NCBI GenBank assembly: GCA_045590155.1
Contig: JAZNQL010000019.1
Span: forward strand, 1-62,221
From: JAZNQL01 sp045590155
GTDB taxonomy: Bacteria > Bacillota > Clostridia > UMGS1883 > UMGS1540
Reading direction: 5' to 3'
DNA: 62,221 nt
The translations under genes were made by a program, and so were the position numbers. The notes beneath the pieces were generated by a model. It was not told the DNA's origin. It worked only from the letters and a program-made list of their open reading frames with translations, and did not search any database. Positions within the stretch are counted from its first letter, which is position 1. The number at the start of each line of letters is the position of its first letter. Positions 51,657 through 60,211 of this stretch are shown piece after piece.

Positions 51657-51690
51657 AAAAATATATAGCTGCAAAAACTGCTAAAGTCAT
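51607..51690 (-). CDS. Phe/Tyr-rich leader peptide of the aromatic operon
   Basis: 27 codons, ATG 51690 to TAA 51607. Residues 1-9 are MTLAVFAAI, residues 10-17 are YFYFYFSY, and the rest is VQSKSDLCCR. It has four Phe and four Tyr codons, six of them consecutive. It has an ideal RBS (AAGGAG, 8-nt spacing) and sits just after a promoter and before an attenuator-type terminator and aroF. Its length, codon content and position match leader peptides of pheA/trp-type attenuators in proteobacteria. Translation would report charged tRNA-Phe and tRNA-Tyr levels. No T-box sequence is present. Confidence 0.85.
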   Translation of the reverse strand: MTLAVFAAIYFYFYFSYVQSKSDLCCR

Positions 51691-51724
51691 GCTTTTTTCT
51701 CCTTAAAAATACTTTATGATAGTT

Positions 51725-51753
51725 ATACTAGCACAATGATTTTTATTTGTCAA
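51725..51753 (-). promoter_or_regulatory. Promoter of the aromatic amino acid operon
   Basis: Minus strand TTGACA (51753-51748), 17-bp spacer, TAGTAT (51730-51725) with TGC upstream (extended -10). Expected start near 51718, giving a leader of about 200 nt. Confidence 0.75.
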
Positions 51754-51771
51754 GAACTTTTTTAAATTTTT

Positions 51772-52866
51772 TTATCCCAGTGCAAGACTGTTGTTTATAA
51801 GTGTTGTGCTATACATAAATAACACATCTGAATTTTCAAAATCCACAAAGTGACCTACAAAATCACTCTTTATATATCTTATGTCAACAAGTGTTATTTG
51901 TTCGTACCCTTCTAAAAGTAAGGGGGCAAGGCTTGAGGCATACGAATCTCGGAAAATTATAAGCTTTTTGCCGTTTTGAACCTTTTGGTTTTGCATTGTT
52001 ATAATGGGGGAAGCGCCTGACAAAAACATTTCGTATGCATCTTTGCCGAAAGCCTTTTCCATATTATACATTTCTCCCTCTTTTGGTGTGCCTGTATCAT
52101 AGTAGGTAACAACTGCCGAAGAAAGTGTTTCGTTTGTAAGATAATATATTTCTTCGCTCGGCACGGGCAATGCGCTCTGCCCTGCATATACGCCCCAGAA
52201 AGGTGTATTAAGCTTTTTAACTTCATATTCTGCCGATACGTCTGTACCCATTTTTTCGCCGAGTCTTTCTGCTATATCTGTAATTTTTTCCTGGCGCCAG
52301 TGGGAATCTGTTTTATAATAATCGTCTGCCGACAAAAGGTCGTTTATATCTATATACTCCATATAAGAAAGCTTTTCTCTTACACTTTTTATAAAGGCAG
52401 AATAATCTAAAGAGGGGTATCCGTTTTTCTCTGCCAGCACAAAGTTTTTATCGGGGATTAAAGAAAGATAAATTTTTGTGTTTTTATCCTTCAAATATTT
52501 TTCGCGAAGATTGTTAAACCTTTGTACTGCATGATTTATCATATCGTCATTCTGTTTTGGGTCAAGCTTTGAAAGATGCCCTTGTGCAACAAAAAGACCA
52601 TTGTTATCTTTTTTCCCTAAAAAGGTGTAAGAAAAAATTGCTTTTATTCTCCTTAAAGTGTCTCTTAAAACTATTCTGTCGGTTGCATATTCTTCAAACC
52701 CTTGCGAAAATTCGCCGTTTAATACTGACTCTTCCGAAATTTCGGGGAAGGCGGCAAGGGCTCTTCTTTCGCTTTGGGAAAAATCATCGGAAGGCAAGAT
52801 CAAAGATGCAAAAAACACAGAAAATATAATTACTGCAAAAACTGTTACTGTTAATATTTTTTTCAT
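51772..52866 (-). CDS. DHHW family protein (AlgX/AlgJ-like partner of the MBOAT protein)
   Basis: 364 residues with an N-terminal membrane anchor (ILTVTVFAVIIFSVFFASLIL). An SGNH-like region includes the YKTDSHWRQEK motif (DxHW, about residue 185) and a late IIFRDSYASSLAPLL with the probable Ser. DHHW/AlgX-like proteins work with AlgI-type acyltransferases to O-acetylate extracellular polysaccharide. It is placed 12 bp after such a gene. No terminator is visible before the aromatic leader. Confidence 0.85.
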   Translation of the reverse strand: MKKILTVTVFAVIIFSVFFASLILPSDDFSQSERRALAAFPEISEESVLNGEFSQGFEEYATDRIVLRDTLRRIKAIFSYTFLGKKDNNGLFVAQGHLSKLDPKQNDDMINHAVQRFNNLREKYLKDKNTKIYLSLIPDKNFVLAEKNGYPSLDYSAFIKSVREKLSYMEYIDINDLLSADDYYKTDSHWRQEKITDIAERLGEKMGTDVSAEYEVKKLNTPFWGVYAGQSALPVPSEEIYYLTNETLSSAVVTYYDTGTPKEGEMYNMEKAFGKDAYEMFLSGASPIITMQNQKVQNGKKLIIFRDSYASSLAPLLLEGYEQITLVDIRYIKSDFVGHFVDFENSDVLFMYSTTLINNSLALG

Positions 52867-52878
52867 TTTTACCCTCCT

Positions 52879-54276
52879 TTAAAATCTGAAATATAAAAAC
52901 GGATTGAACGAACCGTCTGCCAAAAATGCCGTTGCAAGCAAAAGAAGGCCTACAAGCACAGGTATTTCAAGAGCCGATATTATTTTGCCGATAGTTTTTG
53001 TTTCTTTAATTTTTTTAACTGTATTGCGGGGCAGTGGGGTTGCACCTATAACCGCAATCAAAATTACGGTGCCGTAATTTTTTAAAGTGTATAAAAACTC
53101 TGCCGAATAAAAGGGAACATCTTTGCCGAACATTCCGAAAACTGAGGAAATTGCCTCTCCCATATTATTTGCGCTGAAAATAACAAAGCTTATAAGTACA
53201 AAAAACAAAAGATATATATGGCTTAATATTTTGTGTTTTTCTAAGTATGCTTTGATGAAAAATTTTTCAATAAGAAGTAAAACTGCAAAATAAATGCCCC
53301 ATACTATAAAGTTCCATTCTGCACCGTGCCAGAAGCCTGTTAAAAACCAGACTGTAAAAATGTTTAAAAAAAGTCTTCCCCTTCCTACTCTGTTGCCGCC
53401 CATGGGGATATAAACGTAGTCGCGAAACCAGGTGCCGAGCGACATGTGCCATCTTCTCCAGAACTCGGTTATGCTTTTTGATATAAAGGGATAATTAAAG
53501 TTCTCAAGAAAATCAAAGCCGAATATTTTACCAAGACCTATTGCCATATCACTGTATCCCGAAAAGTCAAAGTATATCTGCAGAGAATAGGCTACCGAAA
53601 AAAGCCAGTAAAAAAGTACCGATTTTTCGTTTGATGCCCAAAAGGATGAACAAAGTTCACCTAAAGTATTTGCTATTATTATTTTTTTTGAAAGACCTAT
53701 TATAAATCTCTGTATTCCGTCAGCAGTTTTTTCTATGCTGTGAGTCCTTTTTACGAGCTTAGTTTCTACGTCTGCATAACGTACTATGGGTCCCGCTATA
53801 AGCTGGGGAAAAAGAGTGATATAGGTTGCAAGCGTTATGGGGTTTTTCTGTGCGGGAACATGTCCTCTGTAAACGTCAACAGTATAGCTTAAAACCTGGA
53901 ATGTATAAAAGCTTATACCTATTGGAAGAGCTATGTTTAAAAGCCGTATTGAAAGACCTGTTACTCGGTTTATGTTATTGATGAAAAAGTCTGCATACTT
54001 AAAATAGCCCAAACAACCAAGACAAAAGGCAACCGCAATCAAAAGAAAGGCTTTTGATATTGCTTTGTCCCTATACTTTTCGATTAAAATTCCTGCTATA
54101 TAATTTACTGCTATTGTTGCAAGCATTAAAAATACATACACAGGTTCTCCCCAAGCGTAAAAGAAAAGACTGAAAATTAAAAGAACGCTGTTTTTAAGAC
54201 TTTTTGGTGCTAAAAAATAAAGCAATATAACAAGCGGTAAAAAATAATATAAAAACGAAATACTTGAAAAAAGCAT
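52879..54276 (-). CDS. MBOAT family O-acyltransferase (AlgI/PatA-like)
   Basis: 465 residues with about ten to twelve membrane helices. The MBOAT core motif is clear: SITEFWRRWHMSLGTWFRDYVYIPMGG, then TVWFLTGFWHGAEWNFIVWG with the catalytic His. It moves acyl groups, usually acetyl, across the membrane to a surface polysaccharide or peptidoglycan. Adjacent to its DHHW partner. Confidence 0.92.
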   Translation of the reverse strand: MLFSSISFLYYFLPLVILLYFLAPKSLKNSVLLIFSLFFYAWGEPVYVFLMLATIAVNYIAGILIEKYRDKAISKAFLLIAVAFCLGCLGYFKYADFFINNINRVTGLSIRLLNIALPIGISFYTFQVLSYTVDVYRGHVPAQKNPITLATYITLFPQLIAGPIVRYADVETKLVKRTHSIEKTADGIQRFIIGLSKKIIIANTLGELCSSFWASNEKSVLFYWLFSVAYSLQIYFDFSGYSDMAIGLGKIFGFDFLENFNYPFISKSITEFWRRWHMSLGTWFRDYVYIPMGGNRVGRGRLFLNIFTVWFLTGFWHGAEWNFIVWGIYFAVLLLIEKFFIKAYLEKHKILSHIYLLFFVLISFVIFSANNMGEAISSVFGMFGKDVPFYSAEFLYTLKNYGTVILIAVIGATPLPRNTVKKIKETKTIGKIISALEIPVLVGLLLLATAFLADGSFNPFLYFRF

Positions 54277-54291
54277 ACTTTATCTCTCCGT

Positions 54292-54329
54292 AAAAGCAGG
54301 GGGCGATTATTTTCGTCCCCTGTTTTTTT
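54292..54329. terminator. Terminator between the KPAD lipoprotein and the MBOAT gene
   Basis: CAGGGGGCGA/TCGTCCCCTG stem with loop TTATTT. The stronger T run is on the plus side; on the minus strand it is followed by CTTTTA, so termination may be partial. Confidence 0.55.
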
Positions 54330-54331
54330 AT

Positions 54332-55063
54332 TTATTCTTCATCAAAGCTTTTAGGACTCATTACAAAAAATACTTTGTTGCCAACGCTTCCTGTTACCAT
54401 TTCTTCTGCTTCAACACAGATGTTCCAACGAAGATCTGCATTTTTCTTTAAGTTCGAAATAAAGCTCTGAACATTTTTGGAATCTTCAAGCTCGAATATA
54501 TAGCCTACAAAAGGTATGGAGCCTATCATAGGACCAAACATTGCACCTGATTTAAAGTCGTGTATTTCTTCTTTAAACCCGGCAAGGTATCCCGGTTCTA
54601 TGGGCGATGCTCCTGCCATAAAGGGAAGCAGTGAGCTTTGTGCCATTGAATCAGCTATACTTTGTGCGCTTGCAGATGCAGTTGCTTTTGTTTTAAATTC
54701 TTCCAAAAGAGCTGTTCCTGCGGTTTTTGGTTCTGCGGGTTTATCCGCTGGTTTGTCTGCGGGTTTTTCTTCGCTGGGCTTATCTGCAGGCTTGTCTGCG
54801 GGTTTATCCGCAGGTTTGTCTGCAGGCTTGTCTGCGGGTTTATCTGCGGGTTTGTCTGCAGGCTTGTCTGCAGGTTTGTCTACGGGGTTATCTGCAGGTT
54901 TGTCTGCAGGTTTGTCTTCCGGATCTGTATTTTCCTGATTTTCTGGTACGTTTGTTTGTTGGTTTGCAGGGACGTCGTTTGTTACGTCTTCTGCGTTATT
55001 TCCGCAAGCGGTAAATGCAAAAAGCAAGCTTACTGCCAAAAGAATTGCTAATATCTTTTTCAT
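54332..55063 (-). CDS. Lipoprotein with KPAD tetrapeptide repeats
   Basis: 243 residues. Lipoprotein signal with lipobox FTACG (Cys about 20), a Gln/Asn-rich linker, then about 65 residues of KPAD-type repeats (11 consecutive units, one of them NPVD, then KPSEE and three more). The C-terminal domain of about 125 residues (KTAGTALLEEFKTKATAS ... GNKVFFVMSPKS) is unknown. The repeat stretch looks like a wall-spanning spacer. The C-terminal domain resembles small stress or substrate-binding modules, but I recognise no family. RBS AAAGGAG. It lies between wecB and the MBOAT gene. Confidence 0.8.
   Translation of the reverse strand: MKKILAILLAVSLLFAFTACGNNAEDVTNDVPANQQTNVPENQENTDPEDKPADKPADNPVDKPADKPADKPADKPADKPADKPADKPADKPADKPSEEKPADKPADKPAEPKTAGTALLEEFKTKATASASAQSIADSMAQSSLLPFMAGASPIEPGYLAGFKEEIHDFKSGAMFGPMIGSIPFVGYIFELEDSKNVQSFISNLKKNADLRWNICVEAEEMVTGSVGNKVFFVMSPKSFDEE
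54733..54918 (-). repeat. 12-bp tandem repeat encoding KPAD
   Basis: Units of the type (A/G)TC-TGC-(A/G)GG-(C/T)TT on the plus strand, i.e. Asp-Ala-Pro-Lys codons read on the minus strand. The copies differ mainly at third positions. Open frames on the opposite strand here are artefacts of the repeat. Confidence 0.9.
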
Positions 55064-55082
55064 ATTTTTTCTCCTTTTTATG

Positions 55083-56267
55083 TTAAAATTTTCTCCATAC
55101 CATTTTATTTACAACACCTGTATAGGATTGTATTATTTTACAAACCTTTGTAGAAACATTTTCTTCCACATAGTCGGGTACGGGGATTCCGTCATCTTTA
55201 TTTTCTGTCATAGCGATAGCTGTTTCTACCGATTGAAGAAGTGACACTTCATCAATTCCCGCCAAAATAAAGCAAGCTTTGTCAAGTGCTTCGGGGCGTT
55301 CGGTTGATGTTCTTATACAAATTGCGGGGAAGGGTGCCCCTATGCTTGTAAAAAAGCTTGACTCTTCGGGCAGAGTTCCGCTGTCGGAAACTACACAAAA
55401 TGCGTTCATCTGCAGGTTGTTATAATCGTGGAAACCCAAAGGCTCGTGCTGAATTACTCTTTTATCTAACTTGAATCCGCTTTCTTCAAGACGTTTTTTA
55501 GAGCGGGGATGGCAGGAATAAAGAATGGGCATATCATATTTTTCTGCCATTTTGTTTATCGCCGTAAAAAGACTTATAAAGTTTTTCTCGGTATCGATAT
55601 TTTCTTCTCTGTGAGCAGATAAAAGAATGTATTTTTTCTTTTCAAGTCCAAGTTTTTTGAGTATATCGCTTGCCTTTATGTCTTCAAGATTCTGGTGCAA
55701 AACCTCTGCCATAGGCGAACCTGTAACGTAGGTGCGCTCTTTGGGGAGTCCACACTCGTGCAGATATTTGCGCGCGTGCTCGGAATAAGCAAGGTTTACA
55801 TCCGAAATAATGTCAACTATTCTGCGGTTGGTTTCCTCGGGCAGGCATTCATCCTTGCAACGGTTGCCCGCTTCCATATGGAATATGGGAATATGAAGGC
55901 GCTTTGCTGATATTGCCGAAAGACACGAGTTTGTGTCGCCCAGGATAAGCAGAGCGTCTGGCTTTATCTGATTCATAAGCTTATATGAACAGTTTATAAT
56001 ATTGCCCACAGTTTCGCCCAAATCGTCGCCCACTGCGTCCATATAAACATCGGGCGCGTCAAGCTTTAAATCGGAAAAGAAAACTCCGTTTAATGTGTAG
56101 TCATAATTTTGGCCTGTGTGTGCTAAAACGCAATCAAAATACTGACGGCACTTTTTTATCACTGCCGCAAGACGGATTATTTCAGGTCTTGTACCTACAA
56201 TAATTAGAAGCTTAAGCTTTCCGTTTTCTTTAAAACTTACATCGGAATAATCTGTTTTGATATTCAT
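55083..56267 (-). CDS. wecB: UDP-N-acetylglucosamine 2-epimerase (non-hydrolysing)
   Basis: 394 residues, GT-B fold epimerase. VGTRPEIIRLAAVIKKC, HTGQNYD, GDTNSCLSA, HMEAGNR, LPEETNRRIVD, SAHREENID and SDSGTLPEESSF are all present. It makes UDP-ManNAc for surface glycan or teichoic acid linkage units. RBS AAAGGAG. Its neighbours suggest a cell-surface polymer locus. Confidence 0.9.
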   Translation of the reverse strand: MNIKTDYSDVSFKENGKLKLLIIVGTRPEIIRLAAVIKKCRQYFDCVLAHTGQNYDYTLNGVFFSDLKLDAPDVYMDAVGDDLGETVGNIINCSYKLMNQIKPDALLILGDTNSCLSAISAKRLHIPIFHMEAGNRCKDECLPEETNRRIVDIISDVNLAYSEHARKYLHECGLPKERTYVTGSPMAEVLHQNLEDIKASDILKKLGLEKKKYILLSAHREENIDTEKNFISLFTAINKMAEKYDMPILYSCHPRSKKRLEESGFKLDKRVIQHEPLGFHDYNNLQMNAFCVVSDSGTLPEESSFFTSIGAPFPAICIRTSTERPEALDKACFILAGIDEVSLLQSVETAIAMTENKDDGIPVPDYVEENVSTKVCKIIQSYTGVVNKMVWRKF

Positions 56268-56285
56268 AAAAAACTCCTTTAAAGT

Positions 56286-57449
56286 TTATTTTAATCCTAT
56301 ATCTTTTAAAAGTTCTTCTACCTTATTGGTTTTTTCGCTGGTAATGTTTTTGTTTGCCCTCACTTCTGAAACTGAATGGGCAAGCCTTCCTTTAAAAACT
56401 GTTTCAACCCATCTTACTGCCCAGTAAACAGGTGTAAGATATTTTCGGTTTTCAAGTTTTTTATATCTTAAAATCAACATTTCGTAGGGCATAAATATTC
56501 TGTTTATAATATTTTTGAGTTTGCCTCCCGCATTTATATTATTTACGGTTACCCTTTGCTCCGTAGTGCCGTACACACCTCCCGCCAAAATATATTCTTC
56601 CATTTTAGCGGTGTTTTCGGTGTGGTCTTTTCCTTCAAACCATACTTCCTCAAGTAAAAATGCGTTTTGTGCAAAACGTTCTATGTTGCACTCTTGACAA
56701 TGCTGCATAACAATTTCTTTATCAAAGCCCATTTTGTTTTTAAGAATATACAGGTCTAAAAAAGGTTTTATACCGCAACCGCCTCTTAAAAAGTGGTAGG
56801 ATATATGAGCCAGAATATGAAATACTAAAAATTCATTTGTCTGCCTGTACTCAAATGAAGATTCATTTAAAGGGAAACTGTATTCCCATACTTTATCGAG
56901 CAGAGAATCTATATTTTCTTTACTTTCTTTAATGTTAAAGTGCAGTTCTAAATGCACTTCGTTTTGCATGAAAAGCGAAATATCGTGAAAATTCTTTTTG
57001 CCTCTCACTTCCCAGCCTGCATTCTTTAATGACTGCACGGCACGGTCAATCTCTTCTTCGTGCACTAAAATATCAATGTCACAGCTTGTTCTCATAAAGG
57101 GTTGCGGATAAAAAGACCTGATTTTTGCCCCTTTAAGCGGAATAAAGGCAATTTTTTCGTTTTCGAATATCTTGCATATTTTTAAAAGCTCACCGTTTTG
57201 TTTTCCATAACGGTAAAGCGCTGCAAGCTGTTGTTTTTTAAAGTTTTGCAAAAGCTCGCCGTCTTTTAATAAGCCCAGTTTAGAAAGTGCAAAGCAAACT
57301 ATATTTTCAACATCGTGCTTTTTTGACAGTTCAAATAAATACGAAAGTTCTTCTGCTGTATATTCTTTTTGAAAGTTTTTTGTATCAAAATTCTCCGAAA
57401 GAGCGGATTTTAGCAAATCAAACATAAACGATATTATATTTTTATTCAC
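56286..57449 (-). CDS. Nucleotidyltransferase family protein (NTP_transf_5 type)
   Basis: 387 residues. The family region IAFIPLKGAKIRSFYPQPFMRTSCDIDILVHEEEI (about residues 100-135) has the conserved K-G and DxDxL acidic pattern of PF14907 nucleotidyltransferases. These are usually found in polysaccharide or peptide-natural-product loci, with unknown substrates. A later segment NEFLVFHILAHISYHFLRGGCGIKPFLDLY is also typical. The start chosen is GTG 57449 close to GGGGGAG; an ATG at 57473 is the alternative. 18 bp before wecB. Confidence 0.75.
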   Translation of the reverse strand: MNKNIISFMFDLLKSALSENFDTKNFQKEYTAEELSYLFELSKKHDVENIVCFALSKLGLLKDGELLQNFKKQQLAALYRYGKQNGELLKICKIFENEKIAFIPLKGAKIRSFYPQPFMRTSCDIDILVHEEEIDRAVQSLKNAGWEVRGKKNFHDISLFMQNEVHLELHFNIKESKENIDSLLDKVWEYSFPLNESSFEYRQTNEFLVFHILAHISYHFLRGGCGIKPFLDLYILKNKMGFDKEIVMQHCQECNIERFAQNAFLLEEVWFEGKDHTENTAKMEEYILAGGVYGTTEQRVTVNNINAGGKLKNIINRIFMPYEMLILRYKKLENRKYLTPVYWAVRWVETVFKGRLAHSVSEVRANKNITSEKTNKVEELLKDIGLK

Positions 57450-57536
57450 AAAACTCCCCCTTCGCCCTTCCATATTCTTTTTTATTTTATCATTAAATGC
57501 TCGTTTAGTCAAGCGTTGCTATAAATTGAGCAAAAT

Positions 57537-57564
57537 AAAAGTTTCCCCATCAGGGGAAACTTTT
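57537..57564 (-). terminator. Terminator of the second MATE gene
   Basis: AAAAGTTTCCCC-ATCA-GGGGAAACTTTT; on the minus strand followed by a T-rich tail. The MATE stop codon lies in the arm. Confidence 0.88.
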
Positions 57565-58981
57565 AACTGTTTTGTTTTGCGATATATTCTGCGAGTGCTT
57601 TTTTGCCTGTTTCGGTTACAGGTTTTATCCATTTTTTAGACTTAAAGTGTTTTAGACACAAAAAGGCTTTTATATAATCTTCAAACAAATAACTGCATAT
57701 AAAAACTATAATAAACGGGGGTTTTAATACTATTGCCACTAAAAGGGTAAGAGGAATTGAAATGCACCACAGGCAGAAAATATCGTACTTCATTCCGTTT
57801 TTTGTGTCCCCGCCCGAACGGAAAATGCCTACAATTGAAGCATACGGAATATTTCTTACCACAAGTTCAAGTGCATAAACAACCATTATACCTCTTGCAG
57901 CAGAAAGAGTTTTTTCGGAAATTGCTCCGCCCATATTAAATATTCCTACAAGCTGATTCCTTAAAAGAATAACCGTGACGCAAATTATAACCCCAAGTGC
58001 CGTAACTACAACAAGATAACGCTTTGCGTTTTTGTAGCCTTCTTCTATTCTGCCGCTGCCTATATCCTGACCTACGGTCACACTTAAGGCACTTATAAGT
58101 CCTACAAAAAAGGCAAGTGCAATATTTTCAAAGGTACGCAAAATTGAAACTGCTGCTGAATATTCGTAACCGATATTTGAAAAAATTGCATTGTATACAA
58201 CGGTTCCAAGTCCCCATAAGGTTTCGTTCATAATAACTGGGACTGCACGTTTAAAAAACAGCTTTGCAAAAAATCTGTCAAAGCCCATAAGCTCTTTTAT
58301 GGGAGCATAAAAAATTTCGTCCTTTAAAAAGGCTGTTATTAAAAATATAATTACGGGACCTGACCATGCAGAAATTACTGTTGCAATGGCTGCACCTTGT
58401 ACTCCGAGCTTTGGAAGCCCGAAGGCTCCGAAAATAAGAGCATAGTCTAAAATTGCGTTAAGTACTGTTGTAAATATTGAAACATACATCGGGAGCTTAA
58501 CTCTCTTTGTTGTTCGCAATACCATATTTACAAGCATATTAAGCATTATTGCAGGATAAGAGAATACTGCTATTTTTAAATAGCTTACCCCTTCTGCTAA
58601 AACCATGGAATTTCTGTTAAAAACACTTATTATGGCTTTTGGGGCAAAAAATCCTGCCAGCATAAAAACAAAGCTAAACAAAAGCCCTGATACAATGGCT
58701 ATGCCGTAAGTGTTTTTGAATGAAATTTTATTCCCTTCGCCGTAAAACTGTGCAAAAAATATTGCCGCCCCAGAACATATACCAAAGGTAAGCATATTTA
58801 AAAGCCAGCTCCACTGTCCTGCCATTCCAACTGCTGCAAGACTTATATCCCCAAGCTGACCTACCATTAACGTGTCAACCAAAGTAAACGAGCTTGTTAA
58901 AAGATTCTGTACCGCTATGGGTAATGCCAGGGTAATCATTGAACTCCAGAATTTTTTATCTGAAAATAATGTTGTTACCAA
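57563..58981 (-). CDS. MATE family efflux transporter
   Basis: 472 residues, twelve hydrophobic helices. WSSMITLALPIAVQNLLTSSFTLVDTLMVGQLGD at the start is the MATE N-lobe signature. The start is TTG 58981, five bases after GGAGG; an upstream TTG at 58993 overlaps that RBS. It closes the run MFS-glsA-thrE-MATE and may export the same class of compound, but the substrate is unknown. Confidence 0.9.
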   Translation of the reverse strand: MVTTLFSDKKFWSSMITLALPIAVQNLLTSSFTLVDTLMVGQLGDISLAAVGMAGQWSWLLNMLTFGICSGAAIFFAQFYGEGNKISFKNTYGIAIVSGLLFSFVFMLAGFFAPKAIISVFNRNSMVLAEGVSYLKIAVFSYPAIMLNMLVNMVLRTTKRVKLPMYVSIFTTVLNAILDYALIFGAFGLPKLGVQGAAIATVISAWSGPVIIFLITAFLKDEIFYAPIKELMGFDRFFAKLFFKRAVPVIMNETLWGLGTVVYNAIFSNIGYEYSAAVSILRTFENIALAFFVGLISALSVTVGQDIGSGRIEEGYKNAKRYLVVVTALGVIICVTVILLRNQLVGIFNMGGAISEKTLSAARGIMVVYALELVVRNIPYASIVGIFRSGGDTKNGMKYDIFCLWCISIPLTLLVAIVLKPPFIIVFICSYLFEDYIKAFLCLKHFKSKKWIKPVTETGKKALAEYIAKQNS

Positions 58982-59002
58982 GTTTTCCTCCAAAAAGTCA
59001 TT

Positions 59003-59437
59003 TTATTTTTTCGAAAAAATTATCCTTGTCATAGTTGTTGCAATAATTATTCCAAGTGCCAACGCCGAGGCAAGTTGCAATGTATATACCGCTTTTTCAA
59101 AGAACTTCTCTGTATTGCTTCCAAGGGCATACGCCATTGTATAGTAAAGCGAACTTCCAGGAATAAGAGGTACCAAAGACGTAACTGTAAATGCTGACGT
59201 GGGTGTTTTTAACACTCTTGCCATTATTTCTGCGTAAATAGAAACAACAAACGAAACGATAAAATAATTTATTGCATCGTTTATTCCGAATTTACAAAAC
59301 ACGCAAAATAAAAACCACGCAAGCAATCCGCCGAGGGCTACCGCCCAAAGTCTTATTCCTTTTATGTTAAATAAAATTCCAAAGCCGAGCGTTCCTATAA
59401 ATGCGGCTATAATTTGTACTACTTCATTCCATGTCAT
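59003..59437 (-). CDS. Threonine/serine exporter family, small subunit (ThrE_2)
   Basis: 144 residues, five hydrophobic segments, with TSLVPLIPGSSLYYTMAYAL typical of the C-terminal half of ThrE (PF12821). With the preceding gene it forms a split exporter for threonine/serine or related amino or dicarboxylic acids. Overlaps the other subunit by 4 bp. Confidence 0.9.
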   Translation of the reverse strand: MTWNEVVQIIAAFIGTLGFGILFNIKGIRLWAVALGGLLAWFLFCVFCKFGINDAINYFIVSFVVSIYAEIMARVLKTPTSAFTVTSLVPLIPGSSLYYTMAYALGSNTEKFFEKAVYTLQLASALALGIIIATTMTRIIFSKK

Positions 59438-60186
59438 AACGCAAACCCTCCCAACGCAACAACAAGAAAGTATCCTGCCGCAATAGCAAGAGCGGTAATT
59501 ATAGCTTCAACCGACCTTAAAATTCCTGCTATACTGTCGCCCACAAATAAATCACGCAGGGCGTTTGTAAGACCTATTCCGGGAATAAGTGTCATAATAT
59601 TGCCTATAATAATTTTATCAACACTTGCGGCTAAACCTGATTCTACTGCTAAAAAAGCAAGCAGTGTTGCCATTGCCGAAGATATAAATTTTGAAAAAAC
59701 TTTGTTAAACGATGCTTTTCCCGAAAAATATATAACAAAGCTTACAATCACGCCCGCAAGAAATGATACAATTGTATCCTTTACAGATCCACCAAAAAAG
59801 AGGGTAAATGCAGCCGCTATTACTCCATAGCACAGTACAAGCACATAAAACGGGTACATTTTACAGTCTATTGCCTGTTGAAATTCTTTTCTTATTTCGT
59901 CCTCAGAAAGATGCTGCTCGCATATTTTTCTTGAAAGAGCATTAAGTCTGTGCAGCTTTTCGAAATCGTTATCAATAGAATTGATTCTTCTTGTCTGGGT
60001 ATATATATCTCCGTCTTTTGTATAAACAGTTGCCATCATAGAACTTGTTATTATAAAAACGTCTGTTCTTTCGGCACCGAAAGCTTTGCACATACGTTCT
60101 ACACTTTCTTCTGCTCTGTGAACTTCCGCTCCGCTCCTTAACATCTGCTCTGCTATTTCCATTGCAAGATTCAGTAACTTTTTCAT
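59434..60186 (-). CDS. Threonine/serine exporter family, large subunit (ThrE_1)
   Basis: 250 residues. A soluble N-terminal part (LAMEIAEQMLRSGAEVHRAEESVERMCKAFG, about 1-110) precedes five membrane helices with NIMTLIPGIGLTNALRDLFVGD. This is the ThrE_1 (PF06738) half. RBS AAAAGGAG. 25 bp after glsA. Confidence 0.92.
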   Translation of the reverse strand: MKKLLNLAMEIAEQMLRSGAEVHRAEESVERMCKAFGAERTDVFIITSSMMATVYTKDGDIYTQTRRINSIDNDFEKLHRLNALSRKICEQHLSEDEIRKEFQQAIDCKMYPFYVLVLCYGVIAAAFTLFFGGSVKDTIVSFLAGVIVSFVIYFSGKASFNKVFSKFISSAMATLLAFLAVESGLAASVDKIIIGNIMTLIPGIGLTNALRDLFVGDSIAGILRSVEAIITALAIAAGYFLVVALGGFAL

Positions 60187-60211
60187 AAATTCTCCTTTTA
60201 ATGCGCATTTG

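Noticed and set aside
51516..51720. T-box riboswitch before aroF
   Set aside because: No AGGGTGGNACCGCG-type T-box sequence or specifier stem is visible; the leader peptide model explains the structure better.
54516..55051. Plus-strand open frames across the KPAD repeat
   Set aside because: They are shadows of a 12-bp repeat in which all frames stay open; the minus frame has a lipoprotein signal and RBS.
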